DNA from: Orientallactaga sibirica
Taxonomy: Eukaryota > Chordata > Mammalia > Rodentia > Dipodidae
Assembly: GCA_036365145.1 (NCBI GenBank)
Contig: JAEOAD010002858.1
Span: 100,712-164,711 of the forward strand
Direction of reading: 5' to 3'
DNA length: 64,000 nucleotides
How positions within the stretch are numbered: position 1 is the stretch's first letter; each line of letters starts with the position of its first letter. Of this stretch, positions 1-14,200 are shown piece after piece. Both the position numbers and the translations under genes were made by a program. The notes beneath the pieces were generated by a model, which was not told where the DNA came from, searched no databases, and worked only from the letters and a program-made list of their open reading frames with translations.

Positions 1-3000
1 TTCTAAAGTAGTTTGTTTACAAAACAAATATCTTCATTACTGAACACTATACTATGTGAAATGAGCTAGTTCAGTTCTAGGAATCACTTGCTTTCCTACG
101 AAGAAGGTTGAGTGCAGCAAGTTCAAACTTTCCTCGTTTGTGTAATCTAACAAGATGTACAAGTTAGTGGATTCGTGTCGTTTCTAAAGTGGTTTCTTGA
201 GAAAACAGACATATTTAGTACTGAACACTGTACTGTGTGAAATAAGTTAATTCGGTTCTAGGAATCAGTTTCCTTTCTACGAAGATGGTTGAGTGCAGCA
301 AGTTCAAACTTTCCTTGTTAATGTAATCTAAAAAGGTGGCCAAGTTAGCAGAGTCACCTCATTTGTAAAATAGTTTGTTGAGAAAATTAACATCTTTATA
401 TCCGAACATTGTACTGTGTGAAATAAGCTCATTCGGTTCTAGGAATCACTTGCTTTCCTACAAAGAAGTTTGAGTGCAGCAAGTTCAAACTTTCCTTGTT
501 AATGGAATCTAAAAAGATACAAAACTTAGTAGATTGGCCTCATTTCTAAAGTAGTTTCTTTAGAAAAGAAACATCTTCAGTACCGAACACTGTACTGTGT
601 GAAATAAGTTAATTCGCTTCTAGAAATCAGTTTAATTTCTACGAAGATGGTTGAGTGCAGCAAGTTCAAACTTTCCTAGTTTGTGTAATCTAACAAGATG
701 TACAAGTTACTGGATTCGCTTCATTTCTTAATTAGTTTCTTTAGAAAACAAACATCTTCAGTACCGAACACAGTACTGTGTGAAATAAGGTAATTCGGTT
801 CTAGGAATCAATTTCCTTTCTACGAAGATGGTTGAGTTTAGCAAGTTCAAACTTTACTTGTTAATGTAATCTAAAAAGATGTCCAAGTTAGTAGATTTCC
901 CTCATTTCTAAAGTAGTTTCTTTAGAAAAGAAACATCTTCAGTACTGAACACTATACTGTGTGAAATAAGGTAAATCGGTTCTAGGAATCAGTTTAATTT
1001 CTACGAAGAAGGTTGAGTGCAGCAAGTTCAAACTCTCCTAATTTGTGTAATCTAACAAGATGTAGAAGAAAGTGCATTCGCCTCATTTCTAAAGTAGTTT
1101 CTTTAGAAAAGAAACATCTTCAGTACTGAACACTGTACTGTGTGAAATAAGGTAATTTGGTTCTAGGAATCAGTTTAATTTCTACGAAGATGGTTGAGTG
1201 CAGCAAGTTCAAACATTCCTTGTTAATGTAATCTAAAAAGATGCACAGCTTAGTAGATTGGCCTCATTTCTAAAGTAGTTTGTTTACAAAACAAACATCT
1301 TCATTACCGAACACTATACTATGTGAAATGAGCTAGTTCGGTTCTAGGAATCACTTGCTTTCCTACGAAGAAGGTTGAGTGCAGCAAGTTCAAACTTTCC
1401 TTGTTAATGTACTCTGAAAAGATGCACAACTTAGTAGATTGGCCTCATTTATAAAGTAGTTTCTTTAGAAAAGAAACATCTTCAGTACTGAACACTGTAC
1501 TGTGTGAAATATGGTAAATAGGTTCTAGGAATCAGTTTAATTTCTAAGAATATGGTTGAGTGCAGCAAGTTCAAACTTTCCTTGTTAATGTAATCTAAAA
1601 AGATGGCCAAGTTAGAAGATTGCCTCATTTGTAAAGTACTTTGTTGAGGAAGCAAACATCTTCACTACCGAACATTGTACTGTGTGAAATCAGCTCATTC
1701 GGTTCTAGGAATCAGTTGCTTTCCTACAAAGAAGGTTGAGTGCAGCAAGTTGAAACTTTCCTTGTTAATGTAATCTAAAAAGATGGCCAAGTTAGTAGAT
1801 TCGCCTCATTTGTAAAGTAGTTTGTTGAGAAAACAAACATCTTCATTTCTGAACATTGTACTGTGTGAAATAAGCTCATTCGGTTCTAGGACTCAGTTGC
1901 TTTCCTACCAAGAAGGTGGGGTGCAGCAAGTTCAAACTTTCCTTGTTAATGTAATCTGAAAAGATGCACAACTTAGTAGATTGGCCTCATTTCTAACGCA
2001 CTTTGTTTAGAAAACAAACATCTTCATTAACAAACACTGTACAGTGTGAAATAAGTTAATTCGATTCTAGCAATCAGTTTAATTTCTACGAAGAAGGTTG
2101 AGTGCAGCAAGTTCAAACTTTCCTTGTTAATGTAATCTAAAAAGATGGCCAAGTTAGAAGATTCGCCTCATTTGTAAAGTACTTTGTTGAGAAAATACAT
2201 CTTCATTGCCGAACACTATGCTGTGAGAAATAAGCTCATTCGGTTCTCGGAATCAGTTGCTTTCCTACAAAGAAGGTTGAGTGCAGCAAGTTCAAACTTT
2301 CCTTATTAATGTAATCTAAAAAGATGCACAACTTAGTTGATTGGCCTCATTTCTAAAGTAGTTTGTTAACAAAACAAACATCTTCATTACCGAAGACTAT
2401 ACTATGTGAAATGAGCTAGTTCGGTTCTAGGAATCACTTGCTTTCCTATGAAGAAGAATGAGTGCAGCAAATTCAAACTTTCCTCGTTTGTGTCATCTAA
2501 CACGATATACAAGTTAGTGGATTCGTGTCGTTTCTAAAGTGGTTTCTTTAGAAAACAAACATCTTCAGTAGTGAACACTGTACTGTGTGAAATAAGTTAA
2601 TTCGGTTCTAGGAAATAGTTTCCTTTCTACGAAAGTGGTTGATTGCAGCAAGTTCAAACTTTCCTTGTTAATGTAATCTAAAAAGATGGCCAAGTTAGGA
2701 GAGTCACCTCATTTGTAAAATAGTGTGTTGAGAAAATTAACGTCTTTAGAGCCGAACATTGTACTGTGTGAAATAAGCTCATTCTCTTCTAGGAATCAGT
2801 TGCTTTCCTACAAAGAAGGGTGAGTGCAGCAAGTTCAAACTTTCCTTGTGAATGTAATCTAAAAACATGCACAACTTAGTAGATTGGCCTCATTTATAAT
2901 GTAGTTTGTTTAGAAAAAAAAAACATCTTTATTGCTGAACATCGTACTGTGTGAAATAAGCTCATTCGGTTCTAGGTATCACTTGCTTTCCTACAAAGAA

Positions 3001-6000
3001 GGTTCAGTGCAGCAAGTTGAAACTTTCCTTCTTAATGTAATCTGAAAAGTTGCACAACTTAGTGGATTGGCCTCATTTCTAAAGTAGTTTCTTTAGAAAA
3101 GAAACATCTTCAGTACCGAACACTGTACTCTGTGAAATAACTGAATTCGCTTCTAGGAATCAGTTTAATTTCTACGAAGATGGTTGCGTGCAGCAAGTTC
3201 AAACTTTCTTTGTTAATGTAATCTAAAAAGATGGCCAAGTTAGTATGTTCGCCTCATTTGTAAAGTAGTTTGTTGAGAAAACAAACATCTTCATTGCCAA
3301 ACATTGTACTGTGTGAAATAATCTCATTCGGTTCTAGGAATCAGTTGCTTTCCTACAAAGAAGGTTGAGTGCAGCAAGTTCAAACTTTCCTTGTTAATGT
3401 AATCTAAAAGATACACAAATTAGTAGATTGGCCTCATTTCTAAAGTAGTTTCTTTAGAAAAGAAACATCTTCAGTACCTAACACTGTACTGTGTGAAATA
3501 AGATAATTCGTTCTCTAGGAATCATTTAATTTCTATGAAGAAGGTGAGTGCAGCAAGTTCAAACTTTCCTTGTTAATGTAATCTAAAAAGATGTCCAAGT
3601 TAGAAGATTCGCCTGATTTGTAAAGTACGTTGTTGAGAAAACAAACATCTTCATTAGTGAACATTGTACTGTGTGAAATAAGCACATTCGGTTCTAGGAA
3701 TTAGTTGCTTTCCTACAAAGAAGGTTGAGTGCAGCAAGTTCAAACTTTACTTGTTAATGTAATCTAAAAAGATGGCCAAGTTAGAAGATTCGCCTCATTT
3801 GTAAAACACGTTGTTTAGAAAACAAACATCTTCATTACCGAACACTGTACTGTGTGAAATAAGCTCATTCGGTTCTAGGACTCAGTTGCTTTCCTAAAAG
3901 AATGTTGAGTGCAGCAAATTCAAACTTTCCCAGTTTGTGTAATCTAACAAGATGTACAAGTTAGTGCATTCGCCTCATTTCTAAAGTAGTTTCTTTAGAA
4001 AAGAAACATCTTCAGTACTGAACACTATACTGTGTGAAATAAGGTAAATCGGTTCTAGGAATCAGTTTAATTTCTAAGAAGATTTTTGACTGCAGCAAGT
4101 TCAACTTTCCCTTGTTAATGTATTCTAAAAAGATTCACAGCTTAGAGATTGGCCTCATTTCTAAAGTAGTTTGTTTACAAAACAAATATCTTCATTACTG
4201 AACACTATACTATGTGAAATGAGCTAGTTCAGTTCTAGGAATCACTTGCTTTCCTACGAAGAAGGTTGAGTGCAGCAAGTTCAAACTTTCCTCGTTTGTG
4301 TAATCTAACAAGATGTACAAGTTAGGGATTCGTGTCATTTTCTAAAGTGGTTTCTTGAGAAAACAGACATATTTAGTACTGAACACTGTACTGTGTGAAA
4401 TAAGTTAATTCGGTTCTAGGAATCAGTTTCCTTTCTACGAAGATGGTTGAGTGCAGCAAGTTCAAACTTTCCTTGTTAATGTAATCTAAAAAGGTGGCCA
4501 AGTTAGCAGAGTCACCTCATTTGTAAAATAGTTTGTTGAGAAAATTAACATCTTTATATCCGAACATTGTACTGTGTGAAATAAGCTCATTCGGTTCTAG
4601 GAATCACTTGCTTTCCTACAAAGAAGTTTGAGTGCAGCAAGTTCAAACTTTCCTTGTTAATGGAATCTAAAAAGATACAAAACTTAGTAGATTGGCCTCA
4701 TTTCTAAAGTAGTTTCTTTAGAAAAGAAACATCTTCAGTACCGAACACTGTACTGTGTGAAATAAGTTAATTCGCTTCTAGAAATCAGTTTAATTTCTAC
4801 GAAGATGGTTGAGTGCAGCAAGTTCAAACTTTCCTAGTTTGTGTAATCTAACAAGATGTACAAGTTACTGGATTCGCTTCATTTCTTAATTAGTTTCTTT
4901 AGAAAACAAACATCTTCAGTACCGAACACAGTACTGTGTGAAATAAGGTAATTCGGTTCTAGGAATCAATTTCCTTTCTACGAAGATGGTTGAGTTTAGC
5001 AAGTTCAAACTTTACTTCTTAATGTAATCTAAAAAGATGTCCAAGTTAGTAGATTTCCCTCATTTCTAAAGTAGTTTCTTTAGAAAAGAAACATCTTCAG
5101 TACTGAACACTATACTGTGTGAAATAAGGTAAATCGGTTCTAGGAATCAGTTTAATTTCTACGAAGAAGGTTGAGTGCAGCAAGTTCAAACTCTCCTAAT
5201 TTGTATAATCTAACAAGATGTAGAAGAAAGTGCATTCGCCTCATTTCTAAAGTAGTTTCTTTAGAAAAGAAACATCTTCAGTACTGAACACTGTACTGTG
5301 TGAAATAAGGTAATTTGGTTCTAGGAATCAGTTTAATTTCTACGAAGATGGTTGAGTGCAGCAAGTTCAAACATTCCTTGTTAATGTAATCTAAAAAGAT
5401 GCACAGCTTAGTAGATTGGCCTCATTTCTAAAGTAGTTTGTTTACAAAACAAACATCTTCATTACCGAACACTATACTATGTGAAATGAGCTAGTTCGGT
5501 TCTAGGAATCACTTGCTTTCCTACGAAGAAGGTTGAGTGCAGCAAGTTCAAACTTTCCTTGTTAATGTACTCTGAAAAGATGCACAACTTAGTAGATTGG
5601 CCTCATTTATAAAGTAGTTTCTTTAGAAAAGAAACATCTTCAGTACTGAACACTGTACTGTGTGAAATATGGTAAATAGGTTCTAGGAATCAGTTTAATT
5701 TCTAAGAATATGGTTGAGTGCAGCAAGTTCAAACTTTCCTTGTTAATGTAATCTAAAAAGATGGCCAAGTTAGAAGATTGCCTCATTTGTAAAGTACTTT
5801 GTTGAGGAAGCAAACATCTTCACTACCGAACATTGTACTGTGTGAAATCAGCTCATTCGGTTCTAGGAATCAGTTGCTTTCCTACAAAGAAGGTTGAGTG
5901 CAGCAAGTTGAAACTTTCCTTGTTAATGTAATCTAAAAAGATGGCCAAGTTAGTAGATTCGCCTCATTTGTAAAGTAGTTTGTTGAGAAAACAAGCATCT

Positions 6001-6945
6001 TCATTTCTGAACATTGTACTGTGTGAAATAAGCTCATTCGGTTCTAGGACTCAGTTGCTTTCCTACCAAGAAGGTGGGTGCAGCAAGTTCAAACTTTCCT
6101 TGTTAATGTAATCTGAAAAAGATGCACAACTTAGTAGATTGGCCTCATTTCTAACGCACTTTGTTTAGAAAACAAACATCTTCATTAACAAACACTGTAC
6201 AGTGTGAAATAAGTTAATTCGATTCTAGCAATCAGTTTAATTTCTACGAAGAAGGTTGAGTGCAGCAAGTTCAAACTTTCCTTGTTAATGTAATCTAAAA
6301 AGATGGCCAAGTTAGAAGATTCGCCTCATTTGTAAAGTACTTTGTTGAGAAAATACATCTTCATTGCCGAACACTATGCTGTGAGAAATAAGCTCATTCG
6401 GTTCTCGGAATCAGTTGCTTTCCTACAAAGAAGGTTGAGTGCAGCAAGTTCAAACTTTCCTTATTAATGTAATCTAAAAAGATGCACAACTTAGTTGATT
6501 CGCCTCATTTCTAAAGTAGTTTGTTAACAAAACAAACATCTTCATTACCGAAGACTATACTATGTGAAATGAGCTAGTTCGGTTCTAGGAATCACTTGCT
6601 TTCCTATGAAGAAGGATGAGTGCAGCAAATTCAAACTTTCCTCGTTTGTGTCATCTAACACGATATACAAGTTAGTGGATTCGTGTCGTTTCTAAAGTGG
6701 TTTCTTTAGAAAACAAACATCTTCAGTAGTGAACACTGTACTGTGTGAAATAAGTTAATTCGGTTCTAGGAAATAGTTTCCTTTCTACGAAAGTGGTTGA
6801 TTGCAGCAAGTTCAAACTTTCCTTGTTAATGTAATCTAAAAAGATGGCCAAGTTAGGAGAGTCACCTCATTTGTAAAATAGTGTGTTGAGAAAATTAACG
6901 TCTTTAGAGCCGAACATTGTACTGTGTGAAATAAGCTCATTCGGT
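1..6945 (+). repeat. Higher-order repeat, 4158-bp period (23 monomers)
   Basis: Bases 1 to about 2780 recur at 4159 to about 6940 with a constant offset of 4158 bp, checked at the start (tttgtttacaaaacaaat near position 12 and again near 4170) and at caagttagga (2691 and 6849). Differences are a few substitutions and single-base indels. Similarity drops just after about 2780/6940. The intervening monomers 2780-4158 have no second copy here, so one and two-thirds units are present. Confidence 0.9.
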
Positions 6946-7169
6946 TCTAGGAATCACTTGATTTCCTACAAAGAAGCTTAAGTGCAGCAAGTTCAAACTT
7001 ACCTTATTAATGTAATCTAAAAAGATGCACAACATAGTAGATTGGCCTCATTTGTAAAGTAGTTTCTTTAGAAAAGAAACATCTTCAGTACCGAACACTG
7101 TACTGTATGAAATAAGTGAATTCGCTTCTAGGAATCAGTTTAATTTCTACGAAGAAGGTTGAGTGCAAC

Positions 7170-7800
7170 AAGTTCAAACTTTCCTTGTTAATGTAATCTG
7201 GAAAGATGCACAACTTAGTAGATTGGCCTCATTTCTAACGCACTTTGTTTAGAAAACAAACATCTTCATTAACAAACACTGTACAGTGTGAAATAAGTTA
7301 ATTCGAATCTAGGAATCAGTTTAATTTCTACGAAGAAGGTTGAGTGCAGCAAGTTCAAACTTTCCTTGTTAATGTAATCTAAAAAGATGGCCAAGTTAGA
7401 AGATTCGCCTCATTTGTAAAGTACTTTGTTGAGAAAATACATCTTCATTGCCGAACACTGTACTGTGAGAAATAAGCTCATTCGGTTCTAGGAATCAGTT
7501 GCTTTCCTACAAAGAAGGTTGAGTGCAGCAAGTTCAAACTTTCCTTATTAATGTAATCTAAAAAGATGCACAACTTAGTTGATTGGCCTCATTTCTAAAG
7601 TAGTTTGTTTACAAAACAAACATCTTCATTACCGAAGACTATACTATGTGAAATGAGCTAGTTCGGTTCTAGGAATCACTTGATTTCCTATGAAGAAGGA
7701 TGAGTGCAGCAAATTCAAACTTTCCTCGTTTGTGTCATCTAACACGATATACAAGTTAGTGGATTCGCTTCGTTTCTAAAGTGGTTTCTTTAGAACACAA
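7170..7800 (+). repeat. Third copy of a satellite segment, 1084 bp (6 monomers) after its neighbour
   Basis: The diagnostic ttctaacgcactttgtttag followed by a perfect acactgtacagtgt palindrome occurs near 1990, 6149 and 7233. The last two are offset by 1084 bp, six monomers. The copy at 7170-7800 has more private changes than the 4158-bp pair, suggesting an older or separate exchange. Confidence 0.75.
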
Positions 7801-8299
7801 ACATCTTCAGTACTGAACACTGTACTGTGTGAAATAAGTTAATTCGCTTCTAGGAATCAGTTTCCTTTCTACGAAGACGGTTGAGTGCAGCAAGTTCAAA
7901 CATTCCTTGTTAATGTAATCTATAAAGATTGTCTAAGTTAGCACAGTCACCTCATTTGTAAAATAGTTTGTTGAGAAAAATAACATCTTTACAGCCGAAC
8001 ATTGTACTGTGTGATATAAGCTCATTCGGTTCTAGGAATCACTTGCATTCCTACGAAGAAGGTTGAGTGCATCAAGTTCAAACTTACCTTGTTAATGTAA
8101 TCTAAAAAGATGCAAAACTTAGTATATTGGCCTCATTTCTAAATTAGATTCTATAGAAAAGAAACATCTTCAGTACCAAACACTGTACTGTGTGAAATAA
8201 GCTAGTTCCGTTCTAGGAATCACTTGCTTTCCTACGAAGAAGGTTGAGTGCAGCAAGTTCAAACTTTCTTAATTTGTGTAATCTAACAAGATGTACAAG

Positions 8300-11200
8300 T
8301 TAATGGATTTGCCTCATTTCTAAAGTAGCTTCTTTAGAAAAGAAACATCTTCAGTACCGAACACTGTAATGTGTGAAATAAGTGAATTCGCTCCTAGGAA
8401 TCAGTTTAATTTCTACGAAGATGGTTGTGTGCAGCAAGTTCAAACTTTCCTTGTTAATGTAATCTAAAAAGATGGCCAAGTTAGTAGATTCGCCTCATTT
8501 GTAAAGTATTTTGTTGAGAAAACAAACATCTTCATTGCCAAACATTGTAGTGGGTGAAATAAGCTCATTCGGTTCTAGGAATCAGTTGCTTTCCTACAAA
8601 GAAGGTTGAGTGCAGCAAGTTCAAACTTTCCATGTTAATGTAATCTGAAAAGTTGCACAACTTAGTAGATTGGCCTCATTTCTAAAGTAGTTTGTTTACA
8701 AAACAAACATCTTCATTACCGAACACTATACTATGTGAAATGAGGTAGTTCGGTTCTAGGAATCACTTGCTTTCCAACGAAGAAGGTTGAGTGCAGCAAG
8801 TTCAAACTTTCCTCGTTTGTGTAATCTAACAAGATTTAAAAGTTAGTGGATTCGCATCATTTCTAAAGTGGTTTTCTTATAAAACAAACATCTTCAGTAG
8901 TGAACACTGTACTGTGTGAAATAAGTTAATTCGGTTCTAGGAAACAGTTTCCTTTCTACGAAGATGGTTGAGTGCAGCAAGTTCAAACATTCCTTGTTAC
9001 TGTAATCTAAAATGATGGCCAAGTTAGCAGAGTCACCTCATTTGTAAAACAGTGTGTTGAGAAAATTAACATCTTTATAGCCGAACATTGTACTGTGTTG
9101 AATAAGCTCATTCGATTCTAAGAATCACTTGGTTTCCTACAAAGAAGGTTGAGTGCAGCAAGTTCAAACTTTCCTTGTTAATGGAATCTAAAAGATGCAC
9201 AACTTAGTAGATTGGCCTCATTTCTAAAGTAGTTTCTTTAGAAAAGAAACATCTTTAGTACCGAACACTGTACAGTGTGAAATAAGTTAATTAAGTTTCT
9301 AGTAATCAGTTTAATTTCTACGAAGAAGGTTGAGTGCAGCAAGTTCAAACTTTCCTTGTTAATGTAATCTAAAAGATGGCCAAATTAGAAGATTCGCCTC
9401 ATTTGTAAAGTACTTTGTTGAGAAAACAAACATCTTCATTAACAAACATTGTACTGTGTGAAATAAGCTCATTCGGTTCTAGGAATCATTTGCTTTCCTA
9501 CAAAGAAGGTTGAGTGCAGCAAGTTCAAACTTTCCTTGTTAATGTAATCTAAAAAGATGCACAACTTGGTAGAATGGCCTCATTTCTAAAGTACTTTGTT
9601 TAGAAAAGAAACATCTTCAGTACTGAACACTGTACAGTGTGAAATAAGTGAATTCGCTTCTAGGAATCAGTTTAATTTCTACGAAGATGGTTGAGTGCAG
9701 CAAGTTCAAACTTTCCTTGTTAATGTAATCTAAAAAGATGCACAACTTGGTAGAATGGCGTCATTTCTAAAGTAGTTTGTTTAGAAAAGAAACATCTTCA
9801 GTACTGAACACTGTACAGTGTGAAATAAGTGAATTCGGTTCTAGGAATCAGTTTAATTTCTATGAAGATGGTTGAGTGCAGCAAGTTCAAACTTTCCTAG
9901 TTTGTGTAATCTAAGAAGATGTACAAGTTAGTGGATTCGCCTCATTTCTAAAGTAGTTTCTTTAGAAAAGAAACGTCTTCAGTACTGAACACTGTACTGT
10001 GTGAAATAAGGTAAATCGGTTCTAGGAATCAGTATAATTTGTAAGAAGATGGTTGATTGCAGCAAGTTCAAACTTCCCTTGTTAATGTAATCTAAAAAGA
10101 TGCACAACTTAGTAGATTGGCCTCATTTCTAAAGTAGTTTGAATTTACAAAACAAACATCTTCATTACCAAAAGAACACTATCCTATGTAAAATGAGCTA
10201 GTTCTGGTTCTAGGAATCACTTTTTTTCACGGAAGAAGGATGAGTGCAGCAAGTTCAAACTTTCCTTGTTAATGTAACCTAACAAGATGTACAAGTTAGT
10301 GCATTCGTGTCGTTTCTAAAGTGGTTTTTTAGAAAACAAACATCTTCAGTACTGAACACTGTACTGTGTGAAATAAGTTAATTCGGTTCTAGGAATCAGT
10401 TGCTTTTCTACCAAGATGGTTGTGTGCAGCAAGTTCAAACTTTCCTTGTTAATGTAATCTAAAAAGATGGCCAAGTTAGCAGAGTCGCCTCATTTGTAAA
10501 ATAGTTTGTTGAGAAAACAAACATCTTCATTGCAGAACATTGTACTGTGTGAAAAAGCTAATTTAGTTCAAGCATTCATTTGCTTTCCTACAAAGAAGGT
10601 TGAGTGCAGCAAGTTCAAACTTACCTTATTAATGTAATCTAAAAAGATGCACAACTTAGTAGATTGGCCTCATTTCTAAAGTAGTTTCTTTAGAAAAGAA
10701 ACATCTTCAGTACTGCAAATTCAAACACTGTACTGTGTGAAATAAGTGAATTCACTGCTTCTAGGAATCAGTTTAATTTCTACGAAGAAGGTTGAGTGCA
10801 GCAAGTTCAAACTTTCCTTGTTAATGTAATCTAATGAGATGGCCAAGTAAGAAGAGTCACCTCATTTGTAAAGTACTTTGTTGAGAAACAAACATCTTTA
10901 TTGCCGAACATTGTACTGTGTGAAATAAGCTCATTCGGTTCTAGCAATCACTTGCTTTAATACAAAGAAGGTTGAGTGCAGCAAGTTCAAACTTACCATG
11001 TTAATGTAATCTAAAAAGATGCACAACTTAGTAGATTGGCCTCATTTCTAAATTGGATTCTTTAGAAAAGAAACATCTTCAGTACCAAACACTGTACTGT
11101 GTGAAATAAGTTAGTTCGCTTCTAGGAATCAGTTTAATTTCTACGAAGAAGGTTGAGTCCAGCAAGTTCAAACTTTCTTAATTAATGTAATCTCAAAAGA

Positions 11201-14200
11201 TGTACAAGTTAAAGATTTGCCTCATTTGTAAAGTACTTTGTTGAGAAACAAACATCCTCATTGCTGAACATTGTAATATGTGAAATAAGCTCATTCGGTT
11301 CTAGGAATCAGTTTTAATTTCTACAGAGATGGTTGTGTGCAGGAAGTTCAAACTTTCCATGTTAATGTAATCTAAATAGATGGCCAAGTTAGTAGATTCG
11401 CCTCATTTGTAAAGTAGTTTGTTGAGAAAACAAACATCATCATTGCCGAACATTGTACTGTGTGAAATAAGCTCATTCGGTTCTAGGAATCAGTTTCCTT
11501 TCTAAGAAGAGGGTTGAATGCAGCAAGTTCAAACTTTCCTTGTTAATGTAATCTGAAAAAAAGATGTATACCTTAGTAGATTGGCCTCATTTCTAAAGTA
11601 GTTTGTTTAGAAAACAAACATCTAAATTGAAAAACTTTGTACTGTGTGAAATTAGCTAGTTCGATTCTAGGAATCACTTGATTTCCTATGAAGAAGGTTG
11701 AGTGCAGCAAGTTCAAACTTTCTTAGTTTGTGTAATCTAAAAAAGATGTCCAAGTTAGTGGATTTGCCTCATTTGGTAACGGGTTCCTTCAGAAAAGAAA
11801 CATCTTCAGTACCAAACATTGTACTGTGTGAAATAAGCTAATTTAGTTCTAGGAATCAATTTAATTTTCTACAAAGATGGTTGAGTGCAGCAAGTTCAAA
11901 CTTTCCTTGTTAATGTAATCTAAAAAGATGGCCAAGTTAGTAGATTCGCCTCATTTGTAAAGTATTTTGTTGAGAAAAAAACATCTTCATTGTGAAACAT
12001 TGTACTGTTTGAAATAAGCTCATTCGGTTCTAGGAATCATTTCCTTTCCTATGAAGAAGGTTGAGTGCAGCAAGTTCAAACTTTCCTAGTTTGTGTAATC
12101 TAACAAGATGTACAAGCTAGTGGATTCGCCTCATTTCTAAAGTAGTTTCTTTAGAAAAGAAACATCTTCAGTACAGAACACTGTACTCTGTGAAATAAGT
12201 GAATTCGCTTCTAGGAATCAGTTTAATTTCTACGAAGATGGTTGAGTGCAGCAAGTTCAAACTTTCCTTGTTAATGTAATCTAAAAAGATGGCCAAGTTA
12301 GTAGATTCGCCTCATTTGTAAAGTATTTTGTTGAGAAAACAACCATCTTCATTGCCAAACATTGTAGTGGGTGAAATAAGCTCATTCGGTTCTAGGAATC
12401 AGTTGCTTTCCTACAAAGAAGGTTGAGTGCAGCAAGTTCAAACTTTCCATGTAAATGTAATCTGAAAAGTTGCACAACTTAGTAGATTGGCCTCATTTCT
12501 AAAGTAGTTTGTTTACAAAACAAACATCTTCATTACCGAACACTATACTATGTGAAATGAGGTAGTTCGGTTCTAGGAATCACTTGCTTTCCAACGAAGA
12601 AGGTTGAGTGCAGCAAGTTCAGACTTTCCTCGTTTGTGTAATCTAACAAGATTTAAAAGTTAGTGGATTCGCATCATTTCTAAAGTGGTTTTCTTATAAA
12701 ACAAACATCTTCAGTAGTGAACACTGTACTGTGTGAAATAAGTTAATTCGGTTCTAGGAAACAGTTTCCTTTCTACGAAGATGGTTGAGTGCAGCAAGTT
12801 CAAACATTCCTTGTTACTGTAATCTAAAATGATGGCCAAGTTAGCAGAGTCACCTCATTTGTAAAACAGTTTGTTGAGAAAATTAACATCTTTATAGCCG
12901 AACATTGTACTGTGTTGAATAAGCTCATTCGATTCTAAGAATCACTTGGTTTCCTACAAAGAAGGTTGAGTGCAGCAAGTTCAAACTTTCCTTGTTAATG
13001 GAATCTAAAAAGATGCACAACTTAGTAGATTGGCCTCATTTCTAAAGTAGTTTCTTTAGAAAAGAAACATCTTTAGTACCGAACACTGTACAGTGTGAAA
13101 TAAGTTAATTCGCTTCTAGTAATCACTTTAATTTCTACGAAGAAGGTTGAGTGCAGCAAGTTCAAACTTTCCTTGTTAATGTAATCTAAAAAGATGGCCA
13201 AATTAGAAGATTCGCCTCATTTGTAAAGTACTTTGTTGAGAAAACAAACATCTTCATTGCCGAACATTGTACTGTGTGAAATAAGCTCATTCGGTTCTAG
13301 GAATCATTTGCTTTCCTACAAAGAAGGTTGAGTGCAGCAAGTTCAAACTTTCCTTGTTAATGTAATCTAAAAAGATGCACAACTTGGTAGAATGGCCTCA
13401 TTTCTAAAGTACTTTGTTTAGAAAAGAAACATCTTCAGTACTGAACACTGTACAGTGTGAAATAAGTGAATTCGCTTCTAGGAATCAGTTTAATTTCTAC
13501 GAAGATGGTTGAGTGCAGCAAGTTCAAACTTTCCTTGTTAATGTAATCTAAAAAGATGCACAACTTGGTAGAATGGCGTCATTTCTAAAGTACTTTGTTT
13601 AGAAAAGAAACATCTTCAGTACTGAACACTGTACAGTGTGAAATAAGTGAATTCGCTTCTAGGAATCAGTTTAATTTCTACGAAGATGGTTGAGTGCAGC
13701 AAGTTCAAACTTTCCTAGTTTGTGTAATCTAAGAAGATGTACAAGTTAGTGGATTCGCCTCATTTCTAAAGTAGTTTCTTTAGAAAAGAAACGTCTTCAG
13801 TACTGAACACTGTACTGTGTGAAATAAGGTAAATCGGTTGTAGGAATCAGTATAATTTGTAAGAAGATGGTTGATTGCAGCAAGTTCAAACTTCCCTTGT
13901 TAATGTAATCTAAAAAGATGCACAACTTAGTAGATTGGCCTCATTTCTAAAGTAGTTTCTTTACAAAACAAACATCTTCATTACCGAACACTATCCTATG
14001 TAAAATGAGCTAGTTCGGTTCTAGGAATCACTTGCTTTCCTACGAAGAAGGATGAGTGCAGCAAGTTCAAACTTTCCTCGTTTGTGTAACCTAACAAGAT
14101 GTACAAGTTAGTGCATTCGTGTCGTTTCTAAAGTGGTTTTTTTAGAAAACAAACATCTTCAGTACTGAACACTGTACTGTGTGAAATAAGTTAATTCGGT

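Noticed and set aside
1..6945. CRISPR array
   Set aside because: The repeat is a contiguous 181-bp satellite without spacers, in a mammalian context.
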